Shown piece after piece: positions 1 to 12,200 of a stretch of DNA of 64,000 nt. Within the stretch, counting starts at the first letter, position 1. The number at the start of each line of letters is the position of its first letter. Where the stretch lies: assembly GCA_028671895.1 (NCBI GenBank), contig CM053801.1, forward strand, positions 10,577,375-10,641,374, read 5' to 3'. The position numbers were made by a program, and so were the translations under genes. This DNA comes from Oenanthe sinensis (lineage: Eukaryota > Streptophyta > Magnoliopsida > Apiales > Apiaceae). A model generated the notes under the pieces. It saw only the letters and a program-made list of their open reading frames with translations, was not told the origin of the DNA and searched no databases.

Positions 1-483
1 CACAGTTCTCACACTAGCGTTTCGTGGAGAGAAATTTTTGAGCAACAGGGAGAAATATAATGGAAAAGGTGCACTGATATGATCATAATTCATAGCTGAA
101 CATGCAACTACTTATTCATAATGTTACAATAATAGAAGTCTGCAACCTAATTGCTGGTCAATGCAAAGAAAGATCAAAGCATTGAAGCACTGATCTAAGA
201 AGTAAGATGCTAATGGTACAAGGTATTCCACATGCTACATGTCCTAATTAAGCAAAAGTTCGCAACATTACAAGGGCTAATCTATGATTTTACAAGTGCC
301 GCACAATAATCAGAAATCAGAATTCGGAAATCTATTGTTACTCGCAGCAATACTACACTCAATTAGAGTAATCCACAAGACAGAATGTCAGACTGAGTAT
401 AGAACAAGGATAAGTTAATCTTATGTGATCACTTAAAGCTTGATCTCTCCAGCGTTAACCTAGTTGCCATTCCCAGCCACTTC

Positions 484-3075
484 TCACTCGGACTTGTTTA
501 TTATATCATTCTGTTTAGCAGTTGCCAAGCCACAGTTTCCACTTTTGTTGTCACCTTCCACAATCCTTTCCTCTGTAGCAACTCCCTGTTGTTTGATCTG
601 CTCCCCTGAGTTAACCTCTTTCTCTTCTCCAGCTGGTTTTTGTTCCGGTTCTTCTTGAACCTGTGTGATCTGCGTGCATCTTTCGTCCCTCTCAGGTAAT
701 TTGGTAGCATAAGGTGCCTCATCAACCAAAGGTTCTTTTGAGGTTTCTTTTTCTGCTTCAGCAAATACCTTCTTCTCTTCAGCATTTATTACTTTGACAC
801 CTTCATCTGGTTTAGCTTCTTCAATAGCAGCTTGTACAATTTTCCCATCTTTCTCATGGACTTCATCTTTATTCTCATCTTGAATTCTCTTACCAACATC
901 CTCCGAAATAACTTGAGTTTGAACTTTCTCATCCCCTATCTCATCTTTCACGGCATCTTTCTCCGCATATTCTGTATCTTCATCCATCTTTTCCTTCACA
1001 CCATCTGCAGTTTCTACAGCTGCATTATCTTTCTCATCTTCTTCTACCTTTTGAACTTCTTTCTGTAGAGTTTCCTCAAGAATAGTTTCTTTCCCCTTTC
1101 CAACATATTTTCCATCAAAAGATTTTCTGCTCCTCTTTTTGGTGGGGTGACTTTCTGGAGACAGAGTTGCTTTTGTCTTCTCACTAATCCTTGATGATCT
1201 TCTAGGAGTGTCACCCGTTCCCCAATCGAACTCTGATATTGCTGGACCACCGGGGTGTGATTTAAGGTACTGCTCTAGCTGCTTTCTGGTAGAGATCTCT
1301 TCCCCGGTAGGAGCACTGAATATGATCTCATTCTTCTTAGGTGTTCCACCTTTCTTGAGCATAAACTGCAGAAAGTTGTTTTATTCAAAACCTCAATTGT
1401 GACATCCCTTGTATATCTAACTTCGTAAAAAAAATGAACAAAAGATAACACAGAAGAAAAGTTTGCTGTTGTAGCTGTAGATGCAGTTAATTAGGAAAAG
1501 GGGTCAAGGGGAACAATAAAAAAAAACTCAAACTCGACACTTTTTATCCACAACTATTTGGGGTCGGTCACCAGTAGAAGAAACATTTGAATTGCTTAGT
1601 CTTAGATTTTGTATATTCTTATATATATATTATATATCTAAAATTAAAATAGATGCAATAAGTTATTTGTTTTAGCTTAATCCTTTTAATAAAAGACTAG
1701 GCCGAGTTTATTTGCAAATCAATTAAGATAGCAAACAATAATTAGAATTACCATGAGTGGCTCTGGCCCATGCTAGTATAAAAGAAGAGAGACGACTAGA
1801 TAAGTAAAGTTAATACAAAGTAGTGAACACTACGGAGATACTCACACATATAAACATATATAATCTGTTATTTGACAACAAGTAGGTGCACATCTTCTTA
1901 ATGATCACCAGAAGATAGGGTTATGCAATTTCACATGCTCGTGCTTAGTGTCGGAGAAAAGCAGCCAAGCAGGTATATAGGAAAGAAATGAAAAATATAT
2001 TAACAGGGGCAAGTACAAGAGTCAAGAAGAAATTTGCTTTGAAACTCCTAAATAGTAAATACAATCTTTTATCACCCATGAGCGGGACATTAGCTGAGCG
2101 AAATTAGTGACAATTTCAAACTACTTGACCAGCCAAATTAACTTCACAAGGGCTGAGTAAAAGATATATAAAGTCAAGCAGAAAATTGCTCTGTGACTCT
2201 TAAATAGTAAATACCATCATTTATCACCCATGAGCGAAATATTAGATACAAAATTAGTGACAATTTCCAAAAACTTGACCAGCAAATTGTTGTGCTAGTC
2301 TTTTAGATAATAAAGTGAATATATGAAACAAAGTCGTCCGCCTCCTCTTCATGTAGCTATTGCAAATAAGCCATGTTGGTATCTACTATTTCAGCTTACA
2401 CTATCTTACTTCGACTTTTCAGTTTTGTCATACTCTTTCCATGCCGTGTCATATTCTTTGATTGAAATTAGACACTCTGACCAATTGAAAGACCACATAT
2501 CAAATGAAATTACGATGCAAAAGAAGAAGAGGAGAAGAACACTTTCTCCTGCTATTGATTATGACATACCCGAGTCTGAAAGACTCTTACATATGGATAT
2601 TGTATTGCAGGCAGACAGCTCAATAACTAACAACCTTTTATCTACATCTCCATCTACAACACAACATACTAATAACCCCAAAAAATTACATAGAAGGAAA
2701 GAAAATATCCGGCATGTATGATATTCATGGAGCTGAATTACATGAAATTCGCCCAAATCAGGAAGATTAAGCACAAACCCTAGCTCTAGAAAATTTGAAG
2801 TAGACCAATTTAGCCATAGACACGAACTTGCATAAAATAAAACATATAACAAAACCCAATTAATATCTTCTAGAAACAGCAAAAAAAAATCATGAAACCG
2901 CAAATTACCAAGCAAACAGAGAAATTCAGAACATAATAAAACATATACAAGCAAACTCACTTAAATTCATACATATAAATATGGAGAGAGAGACCTTTTT
3001 GTTCCAGCCAGAAGGAGCAGGGAGTTCCAAGAAGGCAACTTGTTCTTTTTCCTTGTTCTCAACCGAGCTTGCCAT
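484..3075 (-). CDS. MBD10/MBD11-type methyl-CpG-binding domain protein
   Basis: Two coding exons on the minus strand: 3075-2995 (27 codons, starting MASSVENKEK and ending at a GT donor) and 1365-484, giving 320 residues. The acceptor at 1367-1366 (CTGCAG) keeps the frame and joins ..SGWNKK to FMLKKGGTPKK. Residues about 18-85 form the plant MBD: LPAPSGW, KKGGTPKKNEI, PTGEEI, QLEQYLKSHPGGP and FDWGTGDTPRRS are the recognisable blocks. The rest is a Lys/Glu-rich, low-complexity acidic tail, as in Arabidopsis MBD10 and MBD11. Family members are nuclear chromatin proteins; the MBD10/11 class lacks clear methyl-CpG selectivity in published work, so reading of 5-methylcytosine should not be assumed. 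The intron (about 1.6 kb) holds an imperfect tandem duplication. Antisense frames over the tail are open only because of its biased composition. Confidence 0.92.
2020..2290. repeat. Imperfect tandem duplication in the MBD intron
   Basis: Two diverged copies of about 120 bp, roughly 2020-2142 and 2165-2290, share blocks such as CTAAATAGTAAATAC, TTATCACCCATGAGCG, AAATTAGTGACAATTTC and CTTGACCAGC. Both lie inside the single coding intron of the MBD gene. No coding potential is visible. Confidence 0.75.
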
Positions 3076-3109
3076 TTTTGTACCTTCAATCTTTAAAATA
3101 TACCACACA

Positions 3110-5358
3110 AACTAGTTCGGTTCCACTATTTTACTATACCTACCAACGAACTGTTTCTATCCACTCCTATCTATCTATCTTCTATATCTATATTATTATG
3201 TCATGCGCACATGTACAAACACGTATATAGCGTAAGAGAGAGGGGACCTCTCCCTGTCTTTTTATCCGGATCTTAATATATATTATTATTAATTTAAATT
3301 ACTAAATAATTTTCATATTTAATTTATTTTATTTTTTAAAATATAAACACTACTAAAATATATAAAATATTTATACACAAAACATTAAATAAATCTCTAC
3401 TCTTCTAATTAAAACAATTCTTTAAACAAAATAAATAGTCAAATATTATCCATTTAAAATACAAATGCAACTAAAATATATGAAAAGTTATTTAAAAATA
3501 TTTATACATACCACAATAAATAAATAATAAATTATGTTATAAAAGTAAAAATAAATTAAAATCGTATAAATATAAATAAAAAAATAAAAAAACTCGATCG
3601 TGCCACTGAGGAATGATCATATTTGGTACACGTAGTTGGTTAATTATTGGACCTAATTTTTAAATATTAATTTTCTAATTAAACACACTTTTAATTTATT
3701 AAGTAAAATACTTTTCTAAACAAATTTAAATCATATAAATAAAATATTAAATAAGTTCTGCATCATTGATGATAGTAGGATACAAGATAGTACAGAGGAA
3801 GACAGAAAGGGATAATTTTGTCCTCTCCCGGCTTTTTCTGGATCGTAATATAGATCATTATTAATTTAAGAAATTGATAAATAATTTTCATATTTTACTT
3901 ATTTAATTTTTTTCATATATGTATTACATAACTACATATAATTAATATACAATTTACTCACTCGTTTATAGATAATTTTATAATTACATATCAAAAATAA
4001 AAAAAATTAGAGTTTAAATAATAAATTATAAAATTTATTTATTAATTATCTTAATTTATAATGAAAAATATGTTTTTAAAGTCAATTTTCAATAATTTAT
4101 TTAAAATTAAAAATATTTTGAATATAAAAACTGAATGAGGCAGGCCAGAATAAATATTATGTGTTGTTTTTTAAATTAATAATTTTAAATATACTTCTTA
4201 TATCACTTAAAATTGCATCCAATTTCACACTCTCCATTTACATTATCAACTTTTGTCCAACATCCAATCCACCCTTGTATCCTTAATCCTTATATATAAA
4301 AGATGTAAATAACAGGATAAGTAGCAATGTTTCCTGATTAGACACTTGTCCACCGACCAACTTGGTCTAGTTTAGTTCTGCTCGGGCTGCTCTCTAACAG
4401 GACTCTCAACTTTCAGGTTCGTAAATCTCGTGATCAAAGATTCATACACACCAGAATTTTGATAAATGATTGTTGGATAAATGGAAAAAAAAATCGGTCT
4501 CAATTTGGATAAACGAGCTTAATGAATATTCTCGTTAAATACATAAATGAATAAATAAAAATATAGTTTTTATAAGCCCCGTGTAAATATAAATAAATAA
4601 TTATTACATTTTAAATAATATAATATATAAATACATTTAATCCAATAATAATTTTCAAATATATTAATAAGTCATATGTTTTCGAAAAATGTCTCTAATA
4701 TTGATTGTTTCTTCCCTCCACCAAAATGTATTTTATCCTTAATTTTGTATAATACATGGTATTATGCACTTTATCTATTCCATGCATGCATGTACAGTAC
4801 AACTAATTTAGAATTTTTTAAAAAATAAATGTAAATAAAATGTAAATAAAATGTACATAAAAGTTATAACCACGATGAATTTTAGGTACATTTGAACATA
4901 ATATATATATATATATAATATAATTAAGAAAAAAGTCTAAAAATATTATCTAAATGAATTAATATTCATTTATTGATAAATAAATAATTTTATTAAATGA
5001 ATATGTATTTTTAATTTCAAGCGTATTCATTTATCGAGGTTCTACCGTAGTTTTTTCCCTTTTAAAAATAAACAACATTGTTACAATATTATATGACTCT
5101 GTTAGATATTTCAAGAAACTTTGAATAAATAGTTAAAATAAATATTATTTAACTTTTATTTTCTTAAATAAATAAATATATGTATATATATAAATATATG
5201 TAGGGTAACACTCCGTTACCAACTTTTTAATGTGAGAACCGTTAAAACTTTTACTAAATTCTGCAGAACCATAATAAAAAATAAAAAAATAGTGCAGAAC
5301 CATAATTTTATTTGGAAAACTATAATAAAAAATTTATCTAAACATTTTTTATTATGGT
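3110..5358. other. AT-rich intergenic DNA upstream of the MBD gene
   Basis: No credible reading frame. The stretch next to the MBD start (3120-3250) is CT-rich and probably carries its promoter and 5' UTR, but I cannot place a TATA box. The rest is very AT-rich with a short TA run near 4903-4920. Near 5215-5340 there are phrases (GAGAACC, GCAGAACCATAAT) resembling ones at 11.1-11.5 kb, which suggests a shared non-coding repeat. Confidence 0.6.
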
Positions 5359-6995
5359 TGTTAGGAATCTACATGTAACTTGGTGATAATTTTAATCTTA
5401 GAATCATAGAAATTTCAATTGATGTAACTGATCAATTGATATGGAGTTTATAAATATCGATTGATCAGGAAACCATTTATTATTTAAAATATTTATCTGA
5501 ATCAACTGATAATATGGAGTGTAGCATATGTGTACTTAGTCTATTTCAATTGATAATGTGTAAGTTAATTGACATTATTCTATATAGGTCATCAACTGAT
5601 GTGTAACTTAGACTGTGAAATTGTAATTATTTAAAGACAGAAAAATTATACAAGTGAAGGATGATCAGTTGATATTGAAATATCAATGAATAGAAGATCA
5701 ATTGAAGAAGTTAAGTCAAAGAATTGAAGACCATCAACTGATATGAAGACTCATCGATTGATATATCGATTGATATCATATATCAATCGATAAGTCAATG
5801 ACCTTTATCGATCGATGAATATAAAGATCAATCGAAGAAGAATATCAGTTGATGGATAAAAGGAAGAATCAATTGATATGCTTAACATCAAATTATCAAT
5901 TGATTGGGACAACACAAAAAAGCAATCTATCAGAGATCTAAGGATAAAAGCATGCATATGGAAGACAGTCTATGATAACTGTGAAGACTCAAGTTGAAGC
6001 TGTCTTTCCAAGTCTGAAAACTTTTCCTTAAAGAAAAGGAAAAGACAAAAGAAAAGATAGAGTTGAAACAATTCTATAATAGATTAATTGTATTTTACTA
6101 TGTCTATATAGGTATCGTAAACACACTTGTAGTAAGTGTGGAAACATTGTTAGAAAATATACAAGTGAGACAATATTCTTGAATCAACTGTTTAACCTTA
6201 GAGCACTTTATATGAACAATTGATTTATTTTCTAACCTTATAAATGTAGTTGTATTTTATTAACCTATAAAAATTGAACAATATATACATTGATGGAAAA
6301 ACCAATCCATCAGTAATTTTCAAATATCTTTGTTCAATTTAGTTTCAGTGTCATCGTTCATATATTTTCTCTTAAACACATAAACTCCAAGAACAATTAT
6401 TAAAACAGAAAAAGTTTTAATAATTTGTATTCAACCCCCCTTCTACAAATTATATTGGCATTGTTGTGAGAAATAACAATTGGTATTAGAGCAGACTTTC
6501 AACATACACAAATATCTTTGTTCAATTTAGTTTCAGTGTCATTGTTCATATATTTTCTCTTAAACACATAAACTCCAAGAACAATTATTAAAACAAAAAA
6601 AGTTTTAATAATTTGTATTCAACCCCCTTCTACAAATTATATTGACATTGTTGTGGGAAATAACAATTGGTATCAGAGCAGACTTTCAACATACAGAAAG
6701 TTTAAAGATCAAGAACAAGTTAATATGGGCCAAAAGGATTCAGGTGTAAAGATTCCAGTATTGGAAAAAGATGAGTACTTCGCATGGAAAGTTAAAATGC
6801 ACTTGCATCTACTTTCTTTTGACCCTTCCTATGTTAACTGCATAGAGAAAGGTCCTCATGTTCCCATGAAGCTGGTCACAGGTGTAAATTCGGATGAAAC
6901 TCCTGCATTTGACAAACATGTTCCAAAACTCATCACTGAGTTCATATAAGAGGATGAAAATGAAGTGCTTAAGGACAAGAAGGTCATGAACATTC
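5359..6995 (+). mobile_element. Truncated Ty1/copia LTR retrotransposon (5' LTR, PBS, start of gag)
   Basis: A 5' LTR of about 1.12 kb runs from TGTTA at 5359 to TAACA at 6478, the usual TG..CA inverted ends. It is followed at 6481-6492 and again at 6668-6679 by TGGTAT(T/C)AGAGC, the primer-binding site complementary to initiator-Met tRNA used by plant copia elements. Gag begins with ATG at 6725 (MGQKDSG..); the open frame itself extends from 6653. Copia gag blocks seen are KIPVLEKDEYFAWKVKMHL, YVNCIEKGPHVPM and, after an in-frame stop at 6947-6949, VLKDKKVMNILF. Homology stops near 6995, so protease, integrase, RT, RNase H and the 3' LTR are absent. LTR length and gag style suggest the SIRE/Maximus side of copia, but that is a guess. 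Confidence 0.85.
6312..6695 (+). repeat. 187-bp tandem duplication of LTR end plus PBS
   Basis: The segment from CAAATATCTTTGTTC (about 6320) through the LTR end, PBS and GCAGACTTTCAACATACA is repeated almost exactly from about 6509. The two PBS copies start 187 bp apart (6481 and 6668) and differ by one base (TATTAGAGC versus TATCAGAGC). Confidence 0.85.
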
Positions 6996-7002
6996 TATTC
7001 AT

Positions 7003-7085
7003 ATGGGTATTTTTGTAATTGTATATGATTCTCTGTAATTACAATAATACACTCGTATATTTATATGAGATTTTTTTTTAACATA
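7003..7085. repeat. Dispersed repeat segment, copy 1
   Basis: Starts GGGTATTTTTGTAATTGTAT and continues with CTGTAATTAC and ACACTCGTATATTTATATGA. A clearly related segment lies at about 29835-29912 in the first intron of the WSD-like gene. Here it abuts the point where copia gag homology ends, so it may be the edge of an inserted element. Family unknown. Confidence 0.55.
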
Positions 7086-7197
7086 AGGAAAGTTAGGTGA
7101 GTATATTAGATGTAATCCTAACTCTTCATTTTATAATTTTTTTAATCTAATCTAATGTCCTCGCCAGGGGCACCCACACTAATAACCTATACACTCT

Positions 7198-7253
7198 CAC
7201 ACACTAACCCCACTCCTATTGACATCACACACTAACCCCACTCCTATTGACAT
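7198..7253. repeat. 28-bp tandem repeat, two copies
   Basis: Two exact copies (7198-7225, 7226-7253) of a unit starting CACACACTAACCCCACTCC and ending TATTGACAT. No gene nearby. Confidence 0.9.
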
Positions 7254-7597
7254 CATGCTGATGTCATAATTAGTTTTTATTTATTTTTAAAAAAAAAAGA
7301 TCAGGGGAAAATCTGACGTCATACGTGTGATTTTCTTGAGAAATAGTGATTTTCTGAAGGAAAAAATCATCAGAATTCAATTTTCTTAAGAAAAAATCAC
7401 CACATTTCAACCAAAAAACACCAGTATAACATCAATGTTTTTTTTCTATTTTTTTTGAAATTGTTTTTAAAAACAAATATTTATTATTAGTGATTTTTTT
7501 CCTGATATCATGCTTGATGATTATTTGTGTAGAGATAAGTGGTTAGAATTACATCTCATATCTTACACTAATTATCTTTCTCATTGGATGATGACCA

Positions 7598-7621
7598 TAT
7601 ATGTGTGTGTGTGTGTGTGTT
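7598..7621. repeat. (TG)n microsatellite
   Basis: Short uninterrupted run of TG dinucleotides, about ten units, in non-coding DNA. Confidence 0.9.
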
Positions 7622-10479
7622 AACATTTTGTTCATACAAAAGTTAGAAATATATTAATTCTAACTAATAATATTTTTAGAAATATTTTAAAAAAAATCAA
7701 ACATTTAAATAATTGACTAATGATCTTATCAATTTTAGATTAGTTTTTTTAATGTAAATATGAAAATTAACTTATAAAAATTGTATTGAAACAATAATTA
7801 CTCAATCATCAATATTAATACCCCACGTCATGTACCTCAGAAAATACAAGATTTTTAGTGTTTGAATCTTAGCAGGAGTTTATACATGGGATATTTAATT
7901 TTTAAAATTATTATCATTAATATAAAATATATAAACACATAATTAAATTAAAATTAAATTTTGTGGTCATGCTTAAAAATCATAAAACAGAATTTGTGTT
8001 TGAGGCCGTGATGAGACGATCAGTAATCATAGCCCATGACTTGGGTCAAGACAAGTCATAGCCCGTTAAAGATGGGCCGCACTTAATAGCCCATATTAGA
8101 TTCCATAAAATGCATACTTGTCTGGGGTGATATGTTTCTAGCGCTAGCTTTACCGGTCTTTGAAGTCAATTGGTTTTTTGAAAATTGTGTAACATAAAAA
8201 TTGGTGTATTATTACAACTTTAAAAAATCAAATTTATTTAACTTTGATTGTAAATTAAATATTATTATTTTATATTTTTAAAAATTTAAAAGTTAAATCT
8301 AATAGTGAATCAAATATATTTTTTTAAAAATATGTTTTTTGAAATTTTTGTGTCTAATTGTAATTATTTATTATTAATTAAAGTCGAGATAGTTAGTTTT
8401 TTAAATTTCAAAACATGGCAGTTTTTATGGAACAGAAGTAGTATTTGTTTGATAATTTGAAATTTATATAATATTTTAAATTTAATACAAATAAAACAGT
8501 AAACAAATTCAATTTGTTACCTCCGAGTGCCCCATAGTTTAATTTTATACATAATGTAACATATTAGATTCTTAATATATTTTATTATATTTATAAATGT
8601 GTCAATTTTAATAATATTTTTTATAATTGATCACTAATTATATTTTATCACGTATATTTGAACTTCATTAGGAAAGAAAAGTAGGATTTAATGATATGTG
8701 TAGGTAATCAGAAAGCACACCACCCTAGCTATAATATTTTGCTAGTATAGTGTATTATAAAAGGCCTGCATAACTTCAAAAAGGAGCATTTACTCTTAGG
8801 CACAGGTGTTTTGTTAACCCACTCTTTCGGCACATGACTTTTCTCTCTCTGTTTATTGAACTCTTTACTAGTCCGTCTGACTTGTATATATTTTCTTCTA
8901 ATTCTAACCAATAATATTTTGAAGATTTACAAGCTTGGTTTTTATTTTTCTTATTGTGTAAGGTGTTAATATATTTCTGTGCAGTTTAGAGTAATCATAC
9001 AGTACTCATTATACATTAGCTTTAAATAAATAAAAAGAATATTTGCACTATCAAAATATATATGGAAAAGATCAAGGACGACTTCAAGTTCACATGATAA
9101 TACATTCTTTTTATAGATTCCACTAGTTATAATTTTGACAAGAATAAAGGGAAATAAATGTATGCAAATATGCAATAGCTAGCTAGCTCTCTCTGGCGAC
9201 ATATACATATGGTCTTATCTTCAAATTTAAATTTCAAGTATCTAAATCAAATTGGAATATATGTTCCACATTATTGACGAGAACCACCATCAGTTTTCCT
9301 AGCTCCCACCCATGAGAAACCATGTGTAACATTTAAGCCATGTGTAATCTTTTTAATCTTCTACACACATATGTGTCTGTCTATATGTGTCTGTGTGTAA
9401 TGTGTATACATGAACTTAATAATTATTTTCTATCATATTCATATATAATTACGATATATATTCATAAGAACCCCACTGTAGCTATCACATTATTAAAAAT
9501 CAAGGGGTCTTTATACTTTAGATATAGAGAATCGATCTTCATGGAGAAGCAATAATTGGAAAAAGGTGGAAACTAATAATGCACTCGCAAATCAAATTTA
9601 AGGAAGAGATTAATGGAGAATTAAATCTCGCACCGAAAAATCTAATACTATAATTTATCGACTCACAGCTGGCCTGGTTTTAGTTGACCCCGCTTTGTTG
9701 AACAGCTAGCGATTAATTAATTAACCCCTGTTTGATCTTTTACAGTCTTGTTTACAATTTTTTTTTTGAAACATTGTTCACAAAATATTGAACAAAAGAA
9801 TATATAGAATAGTGTATATAGGCTGCTCCACTATGCACTATGTGCGTTGGCCTGGATAGTTAACTTTGGTTAATTACTTATTTGTTGTACAGATAACGAC
9901 TATTCTAGCTAGCCCTAACCTTTCAACTTGCGGGAATGAGGGGCATCAATGCTACTATAAGTTACTACTATTCTCTTGTTATTTTTTCTTTTTCTATTGT
10001 AAATACTATAGCTGCATTTAACATTTATTATATCTTTTTCTCTTACAGTAACTTGTATTTAGTCTAAATTAAGGGGTGTAATATGTAATTAAGTCTAAAT
10101 CTTAGTTGTACTGTTTCTTAAATGGCCGGATGGATAACAAGGAGCACGGAGAGCTTTTTAGTTTTGTTTTTGGTTATTACTCGTTGCCTGTTTGATTATT
10201 TAATACATACATCAGATACCTCGTCCCATGTACTGTGCCGAACCAAATCAACGAAAATAGGGTAGGTTCGGTGATATTACAAGTTTCAAAATTAGTAAAA
10301 AATTGAATCTCTCCGGCTAGATTTCGAACAAAAAACAGTAAAAATTCGGAGTACCCTTGGAATGGGCGAAAAAACACAGAAGGCTAGCTAGCTAAACCCG
10401 ATCGAAACCATAACCTAAAGGCTAAAAATAGGTAAGCTGAATAAACAGATGATAAGATGAATAATATAATAGCTAGTTG

Positions 10480-10674
10480 CTAGCAAGATTGGGGAACTTT
10501 ATTAGGCAAGTGGGTGCAACCTGCAGGACACACAATCTCTGGCTCACATGTACGATAAATTACAGTTGCATAATTGCTAGGATTTGAATTGATGCATGAG
10601 TGGAAACCTAAATATATCAGATTCGTCAAGGGCATGTTTGTCAGTCTGATACAATGTAGTGTACAATCTTCCAA
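10480..10674 (-). CDS. Possible small cysteine-rich peptide (uncertain)
   Basis: A 64-codon frame starting MEDCTLHC and ending VPQSC contains seven cysteines (positions about 4, 8, 28, 44, 50, 54 and 64), more than expected for random AT-rich DNA. There is no signal peptide on this start, no recognised family spacing, and the odd cysteine count argues against a finished disulfide peptide. It could be a fragment, an exon, or chance. No promoter or neighbour supports it. Confidence 0.15.
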   Translation of the reverse strand: MEDCTLHCIRLTNMPLTNLIYLGFHSCINSNPSNYATVIYRTCEPEIVCPAGCTHLPNKVPQSC

Positions 10675-10844
10675 CTCATGTAACTAAAACATGAGTAGTC
10701 ATGTCATTAATTTTTTCATAACTTTTTAAGCAATCCAATTAACCAAAAAAGGGAACTTTACTTAGCAGTCCTTCCAACGATTATAATAAGCTAACTAGCA
10801 ATATAGCACTCTCCATAAGTAATTTGGATCCTTTAACGTGCGTA

Positions 10845-10846
<2 letters not shown>

Positions 10847-10894
<48 letters not shown>
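10847..10894. repeat. (TA)n microsatellite
   Basis: About 23 uninterrupted TA units, flanked by ordinary AT-rich sequence. Confidence 0.95.
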
Positions 10895-10897
<3 letters not shown>

Positions 10898-11184
10898 CAA
10901 TTTATTGGAATAATTTTAAATGAAATATTAATTAAATATTTATATGATTTGTATTATGTTTTATAATAATTTTAAAATATATTATAATCTAGGCAGGATA
11001 TATAGGTTTTAAATTAGTATTTTAAGGATAGTCCGGCCATATATATTGTACATCATAAATTTCTAATTTATAATCCATTTAATAATATTCTATTGAACAA
11101 AATCTATCTATATATATAGATAGAGAGTTGGACTCTATGAATAACTATTTTATTGAAAAATTTTGGAGAACCCTTCTTATTTTT

Positions 11185-11450
11185 CAAAAATCATCACACT
11201 TTTTGTTTAAAATACAAGTGTTCTATAAATACAAACACAATAATATGACAAAATTCTTTGAATTCTTAAAAATAATGAAAAATATTTACAGACCACATAC
11301 ACATGATTCACAGAGTACTACACTTCTCATTTATTAAAAATATCATATTTTTCATCAAGAACACATGTGTTATGTAAATAAAAACACAATTAGGAAACTA
11401 AATTATGTATTTGGAAAAAAAAATAGTAAAAAAATATTTACAGAACCAGT
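11185..11450. repeat. Imperfect tandem repeat, two units
   Basis: Two diverged units of roughly 105-110 bp (about 11187-11291 and 11335-11444) each contain a run of A with ATCA, an AAGTGTTCT/ATGTGTTAT block, AATA(C/A)AAACACAAT and end in AATATTTACAGA. Open frames here are composition artefacts. Confidence 0.55.
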
Positions 11451-11509
11451 GTTATGGAAGTACAAAACATAGTATTTCTGCAGAGAATTAGTTCTCATTT
11501 GAGCCTAAC

Positions 11510-11512
<3 letters not shown>

Positions 11513-11576
<64 letters not shown>
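11513..11576. repeat. (TA)n microsatellite
   Basis: Long uninterrupted TA run of about 32 units. Confidence 0.95.
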
Positions 11577-11579
<3 letters not shown>

Positions 11580-12160
11580 AAAGTTATACGGAGAACCTTA
11601 TTTGTAGTACTAATATATATGTTCTCATCATATTCTACTAATTATATATTGCAGAAGTTAATGCAGTACATATATGTCTCCAATCTAATATGTATTACAT
11701 TTAAAAGTACTCCATTAAATTCAATTATATATATATGTAAATATTTTAAAGGCAATCCAAAAAGATATTTAGGGGCATAATTCGAGTTGAGTAACATTTG
11801 AAATTTTCTCTTTTTATTGAGTTTGAATTTGAATTTTCTTATTGATTTGAGTTGAACCGATCGAGCTAGCCTAAAAATTATAGAGCATTAAAATTATGTT
11901 CAAGTTGACTTCTATAATGAACAAGTTTTTTTTTTTGTGTGTGTGAAATCTATAATAAACAAGTTGAATTAGAAAAGTTAGTAAATTTTAAGTTTATCAG
12001 ATTTTTATTGAGTTATCATATTTATCTAATTTGTTTGAATTTATTTAGACTTGTCAAGTTTTGAATTGATCTTTAAATAATTTTTCAATCATTGTACTTT
12101 TTTTAAAATTTAACCTAAAAGTTTATCGCGGTGGACCAGTGTTAATATATCTATATTATA

Positions 12161-12200
12161 CTAGATTTTAACTCGTGGAATGCACGAATATTATGTTTTA
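12161..12200 (-). mobile_element. Helitron-like 3' terminus (minus-strand orientation)
   Basis: Read on the minus strand the sequence is a short hairpin (TCGTG / CACGA, loop CATTC) followed by TTAAAAT and CTAG, then T. Plant Helitrons end with a small hairpin a few bases before CTRR and insert at A/T. The element body would extend to higher coordinates into AT-rich DNA; I could not place its 5' TC end. Confidence 0.4.

Larger units (their letters stand above)
7090..10840. other. Gene-poor intergenic stretch
   Basis: Apart from the short repeats listed separately I see no spliceable gene. Open frames here are short, of AT-rich composition and lack family motifs. One 64-codon minus-strand frame at 10674-10480 is unusually rich in cysteine and is reported as a candidate only. 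Confidence 0.5.

Noticed and set aside
2323..2960. Overlapping 130-codon frames on both strands in the MBD intron
   Set aside because: They lie between the two MBD exons, have no motifs, and composition is that of AT-rich intron.
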